A stretch of 57,783 nucleotides of DNA from a virus, in IMG/VR virus record IMGVR_UViG_3300043427_004567, positions 1 to 57,783 of that record. One strand, given 5' to 3'. The position numbers were made by a program, and so were the translations under genes. Positions 34,770-42,442 of the stretch are shown here, piece by piece (the first letter of the stretch is position 1; each line of letters opens with the position of its first letter). Under the pieces are notes generated by a model. The model did not search any database. It was not told the DNA's origin and saw only the letters and a list, made by a program, of their open reading frames with translations.

Positions 34770-35150
34770 TTATGCGGTTTGAATTTCAATTTGCAAAACA
34801 TCTTGAACATTAAATTCAACGTACAGTAAATCAGCAAAAGCAACAATTGCGTTATTATCCATCAATGGAACAACTTCTAAATTTATCAATCTGACCCGAG
34901 GATCATAATTAAAAACTTCAGTTAAATCCTCCCGAACTATTTGTAATGTTGCTGCGTCATTCTGCTCAAATACTAAAGATGGAATCCTAGTGCCAAAATT
35001 TGGCATCATGACTCTTTCGCCTTTTTCAGTAAAAATATGATTATAAAGGTCATTCTTAACAGTTTGAATATTAGCAGTCGCAAAACTTTTTTGCGCATCA
35101 GTTAGCCACTGATCTGACGAAAAACCTTTGTAATATATTTTATTAGCCAT
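34770..35150 (-). CDS. 25: Baseplate wedge protein gp25-like
   Basis: The 126-residue product matches the gp25/W family in length and pattern: ATANIQTVKNDLYNHIFTEKGERVM (about 24-48), then PNFGTRIPSLVFEQND, then an RVRLINLEVVP strand and ADLLYVEFNVQDV. gp25-type proteins join inner baseplate and sheath at the wedge core. I take ATG 35150, which shares one base with the gp5-like stop (TAATG), rather than the TTG four codons upstream. Coupled translation with the spike gene is likely. Confidence 0.9.
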   Translation of the reverse strand: MANKIYYKGFSSDQWLTDAQKSFATANIQTVKNDLYNHIFTEKGERVMMPNFGTRIPSLVFEQNDAATLQIVREDLTEVFNYDPRVRLINLEVVPLMDNNAIVAFADLLYVEFNVQDVLQIEIQTA

Positions 35151-36319
35151 TATTTTTTCCAATTAGGATTTCGTATATATTTACTCTCTTCAGGCCTTTC
35201 CCAAGGTTCGTGTCCTGGAATAATTGTTATTGAATCTGGTGCCTCAGGACACGCGGCTGTTGGTCCATTTAAATGGATTTTTGTTGCTGTTTCTAAAATT
35301 GAGCCTCCAGCATTTAAATTTAAATCAGCCGACGCTGAGATTGATGTTACGCCGCATGAAGATAAATGTAATCCCTCCTTACCTGCGGCTTTCAATGAAT
35401 TCTCTGCAGCAATATTAATTGACCCGCGGGCTTGAAGATTTATATTTTTATCAGCTGTTAAATTAATATCTGCGCCCGATCTAATTGAAAGATTGTCAGC
35501 CGCAAAAATGTGTAAATGCCCATTTTCATCAAGCTCGATCCATGTTTTGCCACGAGCAGTTGACATATAAATTCTTTCATTCGTGTCATCAAATATAATC
35601 TGGTGGCCAGAAGAAGTTTTCAGTCTTAAACGACAATGATCAGTTTGGTCGCTCATTATAATTGAGTGGTGACCAGGAGTAACCAAACAATACATTTGCG
35701 GATCTAAATTCTGTTGAACAGCATTTGAAGCAGGATCGCTAATTGTTGGTTTTACTGGATCTGACGCATAGCCTTCTTCTCCAGTTTTTTCAGTTCTTGC
35801 TTGAGCAACTTGTCGCTCATAAGCGCCTCGTGAGACTGCTTCAGGCGCAGATATATTATTCGAAAATTGTTCTCTTAAGTTAGTATACGCGGGTTGTAGC
35901 TTATCATAACTATCAGTCCAAGGTCCTGTTTCATTTGTCTCATTCAAATTCCTACCAGCTGGCAATGAACGATTTTTATGAAGCCCAAATGCGCCCGCAA
36001 AAAATACCCGGCGGCTTAAATCGCCATGTATGAAGAAAACAAATACGCGAGCTCCGACTTTTGGAATTGCCCAAAAGCCGTAGGATGTAAATCCAGCTGA
36101 AGTCAATTTTTGCGGCCCGGCAGGTTTGTCTTCAACACTACCCGCAAATGGCGCGGCGTATTCTGCCCAGGGTAATCTCGTCTCTTCATATTCATCACCG
36201 TCAATCGCAGGACACCAAACTTTCACGCGGCCCATTTGCTGCGGATCATTTGTGTTCTTAACAATTCCCTCTACGATAAATGGATAACTACTAAAATCAT
36301 CTTCTAATATGTGTTTCAT
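35150..36319 (-). CDS. 5: Baseplate central spike protein, gp5/VgrG-like without lysozyme
   Basis: The N-terminal domain (about 1-125) is an OB-fold of the gp5/gpV type: GIVKNTNDPQQMGRVKVWCP, then LPWAEYAAPFAG, then GFWAIPKVGARVFVFFIHGD. A linker follows, and then a repetitive beta-helix at about 205-370 built of short strands with ADINLTADKNINLQARGSIN periodicity. It forms the trimeric membrane-piercing spike. T4 gp5 carries a lysozyme domain between these parts; none is present here, and a wall hydrolase is encoded elsewhere in the window. The PAAR tip at 3579 would cap the helix. The start overlaps the hub stop (ATGA). Confidence 0.88.
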   Translation of the reverse strand: MKHILEDDFSSYPFIVEGIVKNTNDPQQMGRVKVWCPAIDGDEYEETRLPWAEYAAPFAGSVEDKPAGPQKLTSAGFTSYGFWAIPKVGARVFVFFIHGDLSRRVFFAGAFGLHKNRSLPAGRNLNETNETGPWTDSYDKLQPAYTNLREQFSNNISAPEAVSRGAYERQVAQARTEKTGEEGYASDPVKPTISDPASNAVQQNLDPQMYCLVTPGHHSIIMSDQTDHCRLRLKTSSGHQIIFDDTNERIYMSTARGKTWIELDENGHLHIFAADNLSIRSGADINLTADKNINLQARGSINIAAENSLKAAGKEGLHLSSCGVTSISASADLNLNAGGSILETATKIHLNGPTAACPEAPDSITIIPGHEPWERPEESKYIRNPNWKK

Positions 36320-38445
36320 TTGGTTTTCTCTGATTTGATAAGAGCCGATTTGAAAACTTCAACTGCACCCATGTCAATCTCTTGAGTAAAAGTGTTGCCT
36401 TCTAAAAAATGCGCAATTTTAAAAACAAAGTACCAGCCATCGTAAAAGTATTGTTGTGCAAATTTTTCTACGCCTGGCATTAACTGATTACCAAAAACAG
36501 GATCAATTTTAGGTCCATAAATGTTTACTTTTACGTAAAGCGGTGAAAGAGAAAAATCGTATCCAGCCATTAATGGATTATTACTTTTTGGCGAAACAGT
36601 ATTTAATCTTTGAGCTAAAGCATCATTGTACTCTTTAACAGAGTTATCTAAAAATGTAACTTCTCTATTTGACGAAAGACTTCCAGGAGAAATAGAAATA
36701 TGCGGTAAAATTTTATTCCCAAGCGATTTAACAAAAAGATCTGGATTTCCACGAATTTTCATTTTTGTGGAAAGAGAAGATTGGCCGTGAATATCAGCCA
36801 ACACCTTCAAATATTCCTGCTTACTCTTGGCAAGCTCAGTAGCAGATATACCAGATTTTTCTTGTGATCCTTCTGCCAAATTAGAGTAACCTGTTTTTTC
36901 ATTTGCTGTCTTTGGCGGCGGTAAAATCATGTCGTATGATTTCATTTCGCGGATTGAAACATTTTTAGAATTATCAGTTGATTTTGCGCCTGGACCAGTT
37001 TCAGATTGTCCAAGATCATTTTTTCTTATCTGATCTGGTGTTGACTTTGTTTTGTTCATCACTGCAAATAGCGCTGCCGAAGCATCTATCTTCACAGAAA
37101 AATCTAAAATGTCTGAATTTCTTCCAGAAAAAACATAATCAAATTCTAGTGAATTTTTTGGTACCTTTTCGCCCTTCTCATTTTCAATAAAATATCGATC
37201 ATTTAAGCCAACTGCTTTTGCTTTTGGTTTTTCATCTGGCGTGGTATTAACGAAAATATGTTCAACTATATCAAAGTGAATAACAACCGTGTCATCGCTT
37301 GATGTGATATTAGTTAAGATCTTAAAACTTACTATCTTACCATCTTCTATGCTCTTAAAAGATGCCTTTCTATTAACGTCAACGCAAGATGTTAGAATTG
37401 TTGTAAGTATTTCTGTTATAGATAAATTTCTTGGAACGGCTTTATAAACAGCATCATCTTTTACGCTTTTGTCTTTTTTATCGGCATCTTTTCGGGTATC
37501 TGCCTGTTTATTTTTTTCATTTTCTGCTGCATCTTTTTTATGAGAAATTTCTTCAATTTTCTCCGACACGCCCAACGTATAAGGTAAATCGCGCCATTTT
37601 GTTGAAGATTCTATATCCTTTATATCTCCAGGCAACGAGATTTTGTATAGAACTATTCTACCGCGTTTATTATCTGGGAGTGAAGGTTCAGTTTTTTGCG
37701 TTTTTTCGTTAAGAGATTCATACACCGTGGTGTTAAAATGATCCTTACTGATTTTGTTTAGTGCATTCTGCAGCGAGTCGATTGCGGCGCCAAGTGTTGT
37801 TTGTGCGCCGCGCGCGGCAATTGAAGAAATTCTATCAGATGGAACTAATTGATTTGTTGATTGACCGCCCGCGAAAGTAGGCATAAATTTTATGTCATAT
37901 TGTGCTGCGCCTATGGAGCTTGCAGTTTCAAACTCAAATGACATAGTTTGAAGCATCATTGGAATTGATGAGGCGTTGAACACCTCAGTAGTTTGATCGT
38001 GCGTGTGACCAACGAAAAAAACTTTTAATAAGAAAAAACAGTTGACTAAGCTGCATCCTAATACTTCGTCAGACATGTATTTTAAAAAATTCATAAACGC
38101 GATTCCTGAAGAATCCGTTAACTTCATGTTTATTAAACCGCTGATAATCTGAGAAGAGGCAGAATTGCCGCCAGCATACATTGTCTCAAAATTAACTGAA
38201 TTAATTCTGAAAAGTGAAATTTTTCGAGAATCGCAAATCATGTATATTTCATTTTCTGGTCCAGCACCTGGTATTTTTTCACCAAGTCTTAAGCGTGACA
38301 ATTCATTTATGTTGAGATTTTGACCAGCAGTTACCTCTAACTCATCTTTAAATCGTCTAAGCGCTTCTGTGCTGCGACCTAACATTAAAACATAATGGGT
38401 TGAAAATGACGTGTACTTGTCAAGTGGATTAAGCGGAATACTCAT
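36316..38445 (-). CDS. Putative baseplate hub protein, gp27-position, 709 aa
   Basis: The protein sits directly before the spike gene, where the hub subunit (T4 gp27, about 390 residues) is expected, and overlaps it by four bases. The first 200 residues are beta-rich with long strands typical of hub proteins. A highly charged Lys/Asp/Glu segment lies at about 300-330. A second beta region follows, with LEFDYVFSGRNSDILDFSVK at about 435-455. The C-terminal part contains GYDFSLSPLYVKVNIYGP, a hub-like strand pattern. The length is nearly double that of gp27, so it may combine hub and other functions. Identity is mainly positional. Confidence 0.6.
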   Translation of the reverse strand: MSIPLNPLDKYTSFSTHYVLMLGRSTEALRRFKDELEVTAGQNLNINELSRLRLGEKIPGAGPENEIYMICDSRKISLFRINSVNFETMYAGGNSASSQIISGLINMKLTDSSGIAFMNFLKYMSDEVLGCSLVNCFFLLKVFFVGHTHDQTTEVFNASSIPMMLQTMSFEFETASSIGAAQYDIKFMPTFAGGQSTNQLVPSDRISSIAARGAQTTLGAAIDSLQNALNKISKDHFNTTVYESLNEKTQKTEPSLPDNKRGRIVLYKISLPGDIKDIESSTKWRDLPYTLGVSEKIEEISHKKDAAENEKNKQADTRKDADKKDKSVKDDAVYKAVPRNLSITEILTTILTSCVDVNRKASFKSIEDGKIVSFKILTNITSSDDTVVIHFDIVEHIFVNTTPDEKPKAKAVGLNDRYFIENEKGEKVPKNSLEFDYVFSGRNSDILDFSVKIDASAALFAVMNKTKSTPDQIRKNDLGQSETGPGAKSTDNSKNVSIREMKSYDMILPPPKTANEKTGYSNLAEGSQEKSGISATELAKSKQEYLKVLADIHGQSSLSTKMKIRGNPDLFVKSLGNKILPHISISPGSLSSNREVTFLDNSVKEYNDALAQRLNTVSPKSNNPLMAGYDFSLSPLYVKVNIYGPKIDPVFGNQLMPGVEKFAQQYFYDGWYFVFKIAHFLEGNTFTQEIDMGAVEVFKSALIKSEKTK

Positions 38446-38446
38446 T

Positions 38447-38821
38447 TTATAAAATTACTGGTTTTATTATTTGAAGAGGTTCTCTTTGCGAATTTATACC
38501 GCCAAGCTGTCCATTTAAAAATGTTGTCATAACGCGTTCTTTTGAAGGTATTTGCAAAATTCTGCCAGGAACAATTTCTTCAGAAATGTCTAAAATATTA
38601 TTATACTGTGCAATTACCCACCAAAGCCGAGGTTCATCGTAGAAAGCGTTTGCGATTAAATCTAATCTTCCAGCAACAGCATTTTCTACCGCATATGTTA
38701 AGTCGGTGTCGTCAGATTCAAAAAATATTCTTTCCCACCACTCTAAAGAAAGTTGATTAACTTCAGTTAAACCACCGTTAACATATCTTGATTTCTTTAA
38801 ATTAACACTATTCTTTTCCAT
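38447..38821 (-). CDS. 53: Baseplate wedge protein gp53-like with LysM-type fold
   Basis: The 124-residue product has the gp53 signature: a WWERIFFESDDTDLTYAVEN stretch, then GRLDLIANAFYDEPRLWWVIAQYNNI (about 51-76) and a LysM-like ending (EIVPGRILQIPS). gp53 clamps neighbouring wedges together in the T4 baseplate. It is shorter than T4 gp53 (about 196), as in many relatives. AAGGAT precedes the ATG. The stop is one base before the hub start, so the genes are tightly coupled. Confidence 0.85.
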   Translation of the reverse strand: MEKNSVNLKKSRYVNGGLTEVNQLSLEWWERIFFESDDTDLTYAVENAVAGRLDLIANAFYDEPRLWWVIAQYNNILDISEEIVPGRILQIPSKERVMTTFLNGQLGGINSQREPLQIIKPVIL

Positions 38822-38843
38822 TTACGATCCTTATTATCTCAGG

Positions 38844-39965
38844 TTACCAATCGCCCGAGGCGCCACCACCACCAAAATTACCACCTGAGCCTTTAAATTT
38901 TGAATATGCGGCAGAACCTTCTTTCTCAACAACAGAAATTGCCTTGGTCGTTACCTCTGATTGAATTGCAGTAGCTGCCTCGTATCTGGCATCTGAAAGC
39001 GGCCTAACAGTTGAGGCCGTCGGGATAGTTTGATCGCCGAGAGGCAGCTGACCAGCAGTTGCAGATAAGCTTGATTTGATATTTACTGGTGGAGATACCG
39101 GTGCTGGTGGCACATAAGCTGAAGATAATCTACCATTTCGATAAGCGCTAAGATCAAATCCTGAATACTGTGCAGGCGAAAAAGATTCTTTGAGCGTTAA
39201 CGAAATTTCGCATAAAACGGGGAATGGTGTACCAGATTCAATTCCTGAATTTAAATCTGCTTCGCACTCAATGTAATCAACATCATTTGGATATGTGAAA
39301 TTATAATTGAGCAATACTACTGGGTGTTGATCTATATTTGAGGGACCATAGGCAGAAAACATTAGTACTGGTGGAGGAGCACCAAACATCAAATCAAATG
39401 ATTCAGCAGTGCCTTGACCGTAATACGGCATCACCCATGATCTAATCATGTTAAGCTTTTTAAGGTTTTCAGTTGCTTCGGCTGCAGTTCTAGAAACTAG
39501 TTTTATGCCATTTAAATTCCATGATCTAGAATTAGTAGTTTTGTACTTCAACATTTCACCTGGATGATGAGAAACAGAAATGCTGTCATACACCGCGTCA
39601 CGACTATCTGAGATAACTGGATTTGCTAAAAACTTAATAGTCTGACGATCTTGTTGACTGTAAGTTTTTAATGTAATAATTGTTTTATTTTGATTATCCT
39701 CATTTGGCAGATTTGATCTTAACAAGCTCGCAAGCTGTGAAGAAGATGGAAATGAGCCTGCAAATTGATTTATTAGTGTTGATGTTTTTTTGCCAAACGA
39801 AGATGTAGTTAAACTAGAGGATATTTTTGAACTTAACTTGTTAAAAACAGCCTGCTGACCGCTCGCAACTAATTTATTGGCTACCTCAACTGCTTTTTTT
39901 TCTGCAGACGGTAGAGCCTTAGACAGAGACTGTGGCACAGAAGTTATATCACCTAAATTACTCAT
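38844..39965 (-). CDS. Baseplate tail-tube cap/initiator, gp48/gp54-like
   Basis: The N-terminal about 90 residues are Ser/Ala/Leu-rich and helical. The core (about 95-265) has SWNLNGIKLVSRTAAEATEN and NMIRSWVMPYYG, followed by APPPVLMFSAYGP and a strand pattern NYNFTYPNDVDYIECEADL. These fit proteins of the gp48/gp54 class that start the tail tube on top of the hub. Length (373) is close to T4 gp48 (about 364). The C-terminus is Gly-rich (GGNFGGGGASGDW). I cannot decide between gp48 and gp54. CGGAG precedes the ATG, which overlaps the upstream stop. Confidence 0.72.
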   Translation of the reverse strand: MSNLGDITSVPQSLSKALPSAEKKAVEVANKLVASGQQAVFNKLSSKISSSLTTSSFGKKTSTLINQFAGSFPSSSQLASLLRSNLPNEDNQNKTIITLKTYSQQDRQTIKFLANPVISDSRDAVYDSISVSHHPGEMLKYKTTNSRSWNLNGIKLVSRTAAEATENLKKLNMIRSWVMPYYGQGTAESFDLMFGAPPPVLMFSAYGPSNIDQHPVVLLNYNFTYPNDVDYIECEADLNSGIESGTPFPVLCEISLTLKESFSPAQYSGFDLSAYRNGRLSSAYVPPAPVSPPVNIKSSLSATAGQLPLGDQTIPTASTVRPLSDARYEAATAIQSEVTTKAISVVEKEGSAAYSKFKGSGGNFGGGGASGDW

Positions 39966-40669
39966 TTCTGCTCCGAAATTCTTTGTTTGACCAATTCAAA
40001 CATTTGATTGCCAATTTTTGGATTGTTGATAAACCCAGTTAGCTTTTTAAAAATATCGTGTTTATTTGCTTTAGCAGCCATTTTAACTAAAGTTGAGGAG
40101 ACATCTGTTATTTCAATATCTTGACCATCTTCTAATTTATCAAGTAGTTGTTTGTTTTTCTCTTCTTTTTCTTTCTCAGAACCATTTGCGACAATATTGT
40201 CTCGTTCAATATCAGGAACTGCAAAATGTTTAATAGGTTTACCAGCTTTATCTAAAAAGTAAGTATCTAGAATGTTTAAGTAACTCTGCTGTCTTTCAGG
40301 CCCTGCTGCAACTGCAATTGGTTCATAGCCGCTTTTGCGAACACTCGCTAATGCGTTAAATGCATCTTTTGTTACTAAGATCTGATCAATCAATTCAGCG
40401 ACATCTGATGCCTCAATAAATCTTTTTCTTTCGACACCAGAGAGGGGATTGATCTGTGTATTTTTAGAATTGCTCTCGGCAGCCACAATTGCAACTATCA
40501 CGTGTTTGATGTTATTCTGATCAGCATATTCCTTGGCCGAGCGAATCATCGCCTGGTGACCAATGGTTAAGGGATTAAACCGGCCTACAACTACAACCGC
40601 AGGTTTATCTTTCATGTGCTGCATTTCGGTTACTAGATTGACCTCAAGAAGCAGACGAGATACTTCCAT
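39962..40669 (-). CDS. Nucleotidyltransferase (cytidylyltransferase / NMN-adenylyltransferase-like)
   Basis: The 235-residue product carries the HxGH-type superfamily motif GRFNPLTIGH (29-38) at the end of the first strand. A degenerate ISSTxxR-type motif, VSSTLVKM (190-197), has Lys in place of Arg. These motifs bind ATP or CTP and transfer the nucleotidyl group, as in NadD/NadR/NadM enzymes or glycerol-phosphate cytidylyltransferases. The substrate cannot be told. The C-terminal tail (about 198-235) is helical. The gene heads the baseplate operon and overlaps the tube-cap start, so it is expressed with structural genes. I choose ATG 40669 (GGAG 10 bases upstream) over TTG 40690. Confidence 0.82.
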   Translation of the reverse strand: MEVSRLLLEVNLVTEMQHMKDKPAVVVVGRFNPLTIGHQAMIRSAKEYADQNNIKHVIVAIVAAESNSKNTQINPLSGVERKRFIEASDVAELIDQILVTKDAFNALASVRKSGYEPIAVAAGPERQQSYLNILDTYFLDKAGKPIKHFAVPDIERDNIVANGSEKEKEEKNKQLLDKLEDGQDIEITDVSSTLVKMAAKANKHDIFKKLTGFINNPKIGNQMFELVKQRISEQK

Positions 40670-40704
40670 AAATATTTTTCTCCACTCCAAAAGTCATAAT
40701 TGCA

Positions 40705-40712
40705 TATTTATC
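40705..40712 (-). promoter_or_regulatory. Late-type promoter variant GATAAATA
   Basis: GATAAATA on the minus strand, 36 bases before ATG 40669. It would drive the baseplate operon (nucleotidyltransferase to gp6 and beyond) and diverges from the gp55 unit. Confidence 0.55.
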
Positions 40713-40852
40713 AAAATTAGTTGAGTTCTCAGAATGACCGTTCTGCACAAAGTGTCAATTACTCAACCGTAGATCGATGCCAAACATGTCAAAAAACGAA
40801 TAATTTTTCCAATTTTTAACTAATCTTTGGGTTAGGAGAGCTACATTTTAGG

Positions 40853-40858
40853 TATAAT
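40853..40858 (+). promoter_or_regulatory. Possible host-type -10 element TATAAT for the gp55 operon
   Basis: TATAAT lies 42 bases before the gp55 ATG. No good -35 hexamer or MotA-like box is seen at the right spacing. An early or middle promoter is expected here, since gp55 must be made before late transcription begins. Confidence 0.4.
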
Positions 40859-40899
40859 CTAACTTAGGAGACGCTTAACATATCATAAGGGACTAAAAG

Positions 40900-41370
40900 A
40901 TGTCAACAACTACTAAAAAAATTAAGAGAGAAAAGTCAACAAGCACTAAGGGTCACTATGTGTCAAATGCTCAGATGCTGCAAGAGGTCATTAGGGCTAA
41001 AAAAATAGGCCGGGTAACAGACGAACTTGCTAGAATGTTTATGCTAATCACCGAACGGTATTCTAAAAAATCCAATTTTTCGGGATACTCATTCAGAGAA
41101 GATATGGTTTCAGTGGCATTGATCAATCTGTGCGCAAATGGTTTAAAATTTGACCCAGAGAGATCAAGCAACCCTTTTTCATTCTACACAACCGTGATTC
41201 ACAACAGCTTTCTTCAGTACATGGCAGATGAAAAGAAACACAGAAATATTAGAGATTTAGTTATGGTTGAAAATGGTTTAAATCCATCTTCTACATACGT
41301 TGAAAACAGCAAAGGTGAAGTTGTTGAACAACACGTAGAAGCGACTCTTAAGATCTCGTCAGACGAGTGA
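40900..41370 (+). CDS. 55: Late transcription sigma factor gp55
   Basis: The 156-residue product matches the gp55 core: ITERYSKKSNFSGYSFREDM (about 50-69), then ALINLCANGLKFDPERSSNPFSFYTTVIHNSFLQYMADEKK, a sigma-region-2-like helix set. gp55 lets host RNA polymerase read promoters that have only TATAAATA, and several exact copies occur in this window. T4 gp55 is 185 residues and ends in a hydrophobic-acidic tail that binds the sliding clamp. Here the protein is shorter and ends EATLKISSDE, without an obvious equivalent. AAGGGA precedes the ATG. gp47 and gp46 follow in the same direction, as in T4-like gene order. Confidence 0.92.
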   Translation: MSTTTKKIKREKSTSTKGHYVSNAQMLQEVIRAKKIGRVTDELARMFMLITERYSKKSNFSGYSFREDMVSVALINLCANGLKFDPERSSNPFSFYTTVIHNSFLQYMADEKKHRNIRDLVMVENGLNPSSTYVENSKGEVVEQHVEATLKISSDE

Positions 41371-41392
41371 TAAAATTATGGGGAGTAAAGTA

Positions 41393-42442
41393 ATGTCTAC
41401 TGCAATTAAAAAGATTGCGATGTTCACGGATATTCATTGGGGAAAATTCAATAATAGCGTTGTCCATAATCAGGATTGTTTAAATTTTATTGATTTCTTC
41501 TGTGAGCAGGTTAAAGCAGATAAAGACGTTACTCACATCGTGTTTCTTGGTGATTGGTTCGAAAATAGAAATGCGGTTAACATTAAGACTCTTGAAATGT
41601 CTTATCACGGTGCGAAAAAGGTCAATGATTTAGGGTTGCCAATTTACCATATCGTCGGCAACCATGATCTTTATCATCGGCACACGCGAGATACTCACTC
41701 AGTTCTAGTTTTTAACGAGTTGAAAAATTATCACATTGTGAATGATCCAGTCTGGCTTGGCGAAAAATATTTGTTAATGCCGTATCTTTTCACGCAGGAG
41801 TATATCCAATTTGCCTCGGATATTAATTCCGCAAAATATGTATTTGGACATTTTGAATTCAAAGACTTCGTCGTGACAGGCGCCACGCACAAACTGGACC
41901 ATGGTCCAGATGGTAAACTTTTTGGCAAGCCAACATATATTTTCTCGGGCCACTTTCATAAAAGGCAAGTCCAGGGCAATATCATTTACATAGGGAACAC
42001 GTTCCCATCAAACTACGGTGATGCTGGCGATACAGATCGCGGTATGGCCATGGTTGATACGCGAAATGATGATGTGCAATTTATTAATTGGGAAGAGTCA
42101 CCTGCCTATTATAAAATTACTTTATCAGAGCTATCTGAAAAACCGTGGGAACCAAGGTCTGGCTCAAAGGTTAGATGTTTAAAAGATGTTGACATTGGTT
42201 ATCAGGAAGCACAAAACATTAAACAGACTATGATTGAAAGCTATTCATTACGTGAATTTGTTATTGAAGAAAATATTCAAGAAAAGAAAGAGGCACTTGT
42301 TGGAGATCATGAAGATGATCCAGAAATTGCCTCAATGGAGTTGAGCAACATTAATGAGATGGTTGAAAAGTTACTCTTACGGGTGCCAGGCACTACAACA
42401 ATTTCGAATGATGAACTAGTTAAAATCTATAAAAAATTATGA
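41393..42442 (+). CDS. 47: Recombination nuclease subunit gp47 (SbcD/Mre11-like)
   Basis: The 349-residue product shows the calcineurin-type phosphoesterase motifs in order: FTDIHWG (DxH), LGDWFENR (GD), VGNHDLYHRH (GNHD), FGHFEF and SGHFHKRQ (GHxH). With gp46 it trims DNA ends for recombination-dependent replication and degrades host DNA. I place the start at ATG 41393, which has GGGGAG seven bases upstream, rather than ATG 41378 that overlaps this site. Length agrees with T4 gp47 (about 339). The stop overlaps the gp46 start by four bases. Confidence 0.95.
   Translation: MSTAIKKIAMFTDIHWGKFNNSVVHNQDCLNFIDFFCEQVKADKDVTHIVFLGDWFENRNAVNIKTLEMSYHGAKKVNDLGLPIYHIVGNHDLYHRHTRDTHSVLVFNELKNYHIVNDPVWLGEKYLLMPYLFTQEYIQFASDINSAKYVFGHFEFKDFVVTGATHKLDHGPDGKLFGKPTYIFSGHFHKRQVQGNIIYIGNTFPSNYGDAGDTDRGMAMVDTRNDDVQFINWEESPAYYKITLSELSEKPWEPRSGSKVRCLKDVDIGYQEAQNIKQTMIESYSLREFVIEENIQEKKEALVGDHEDDPEIASMELSNINEMVEKLLLRVPGTTTISNDELVKIYKKL

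Noticed and set aside
40691-40899. Possible origin or RNA gene in the divergent 209-base gap
   Set aside because: Only short imperfect inverted repeats and promoter elements are visible. There are no iterons, no tRNA-like structure and no conserved RNA I recognise.
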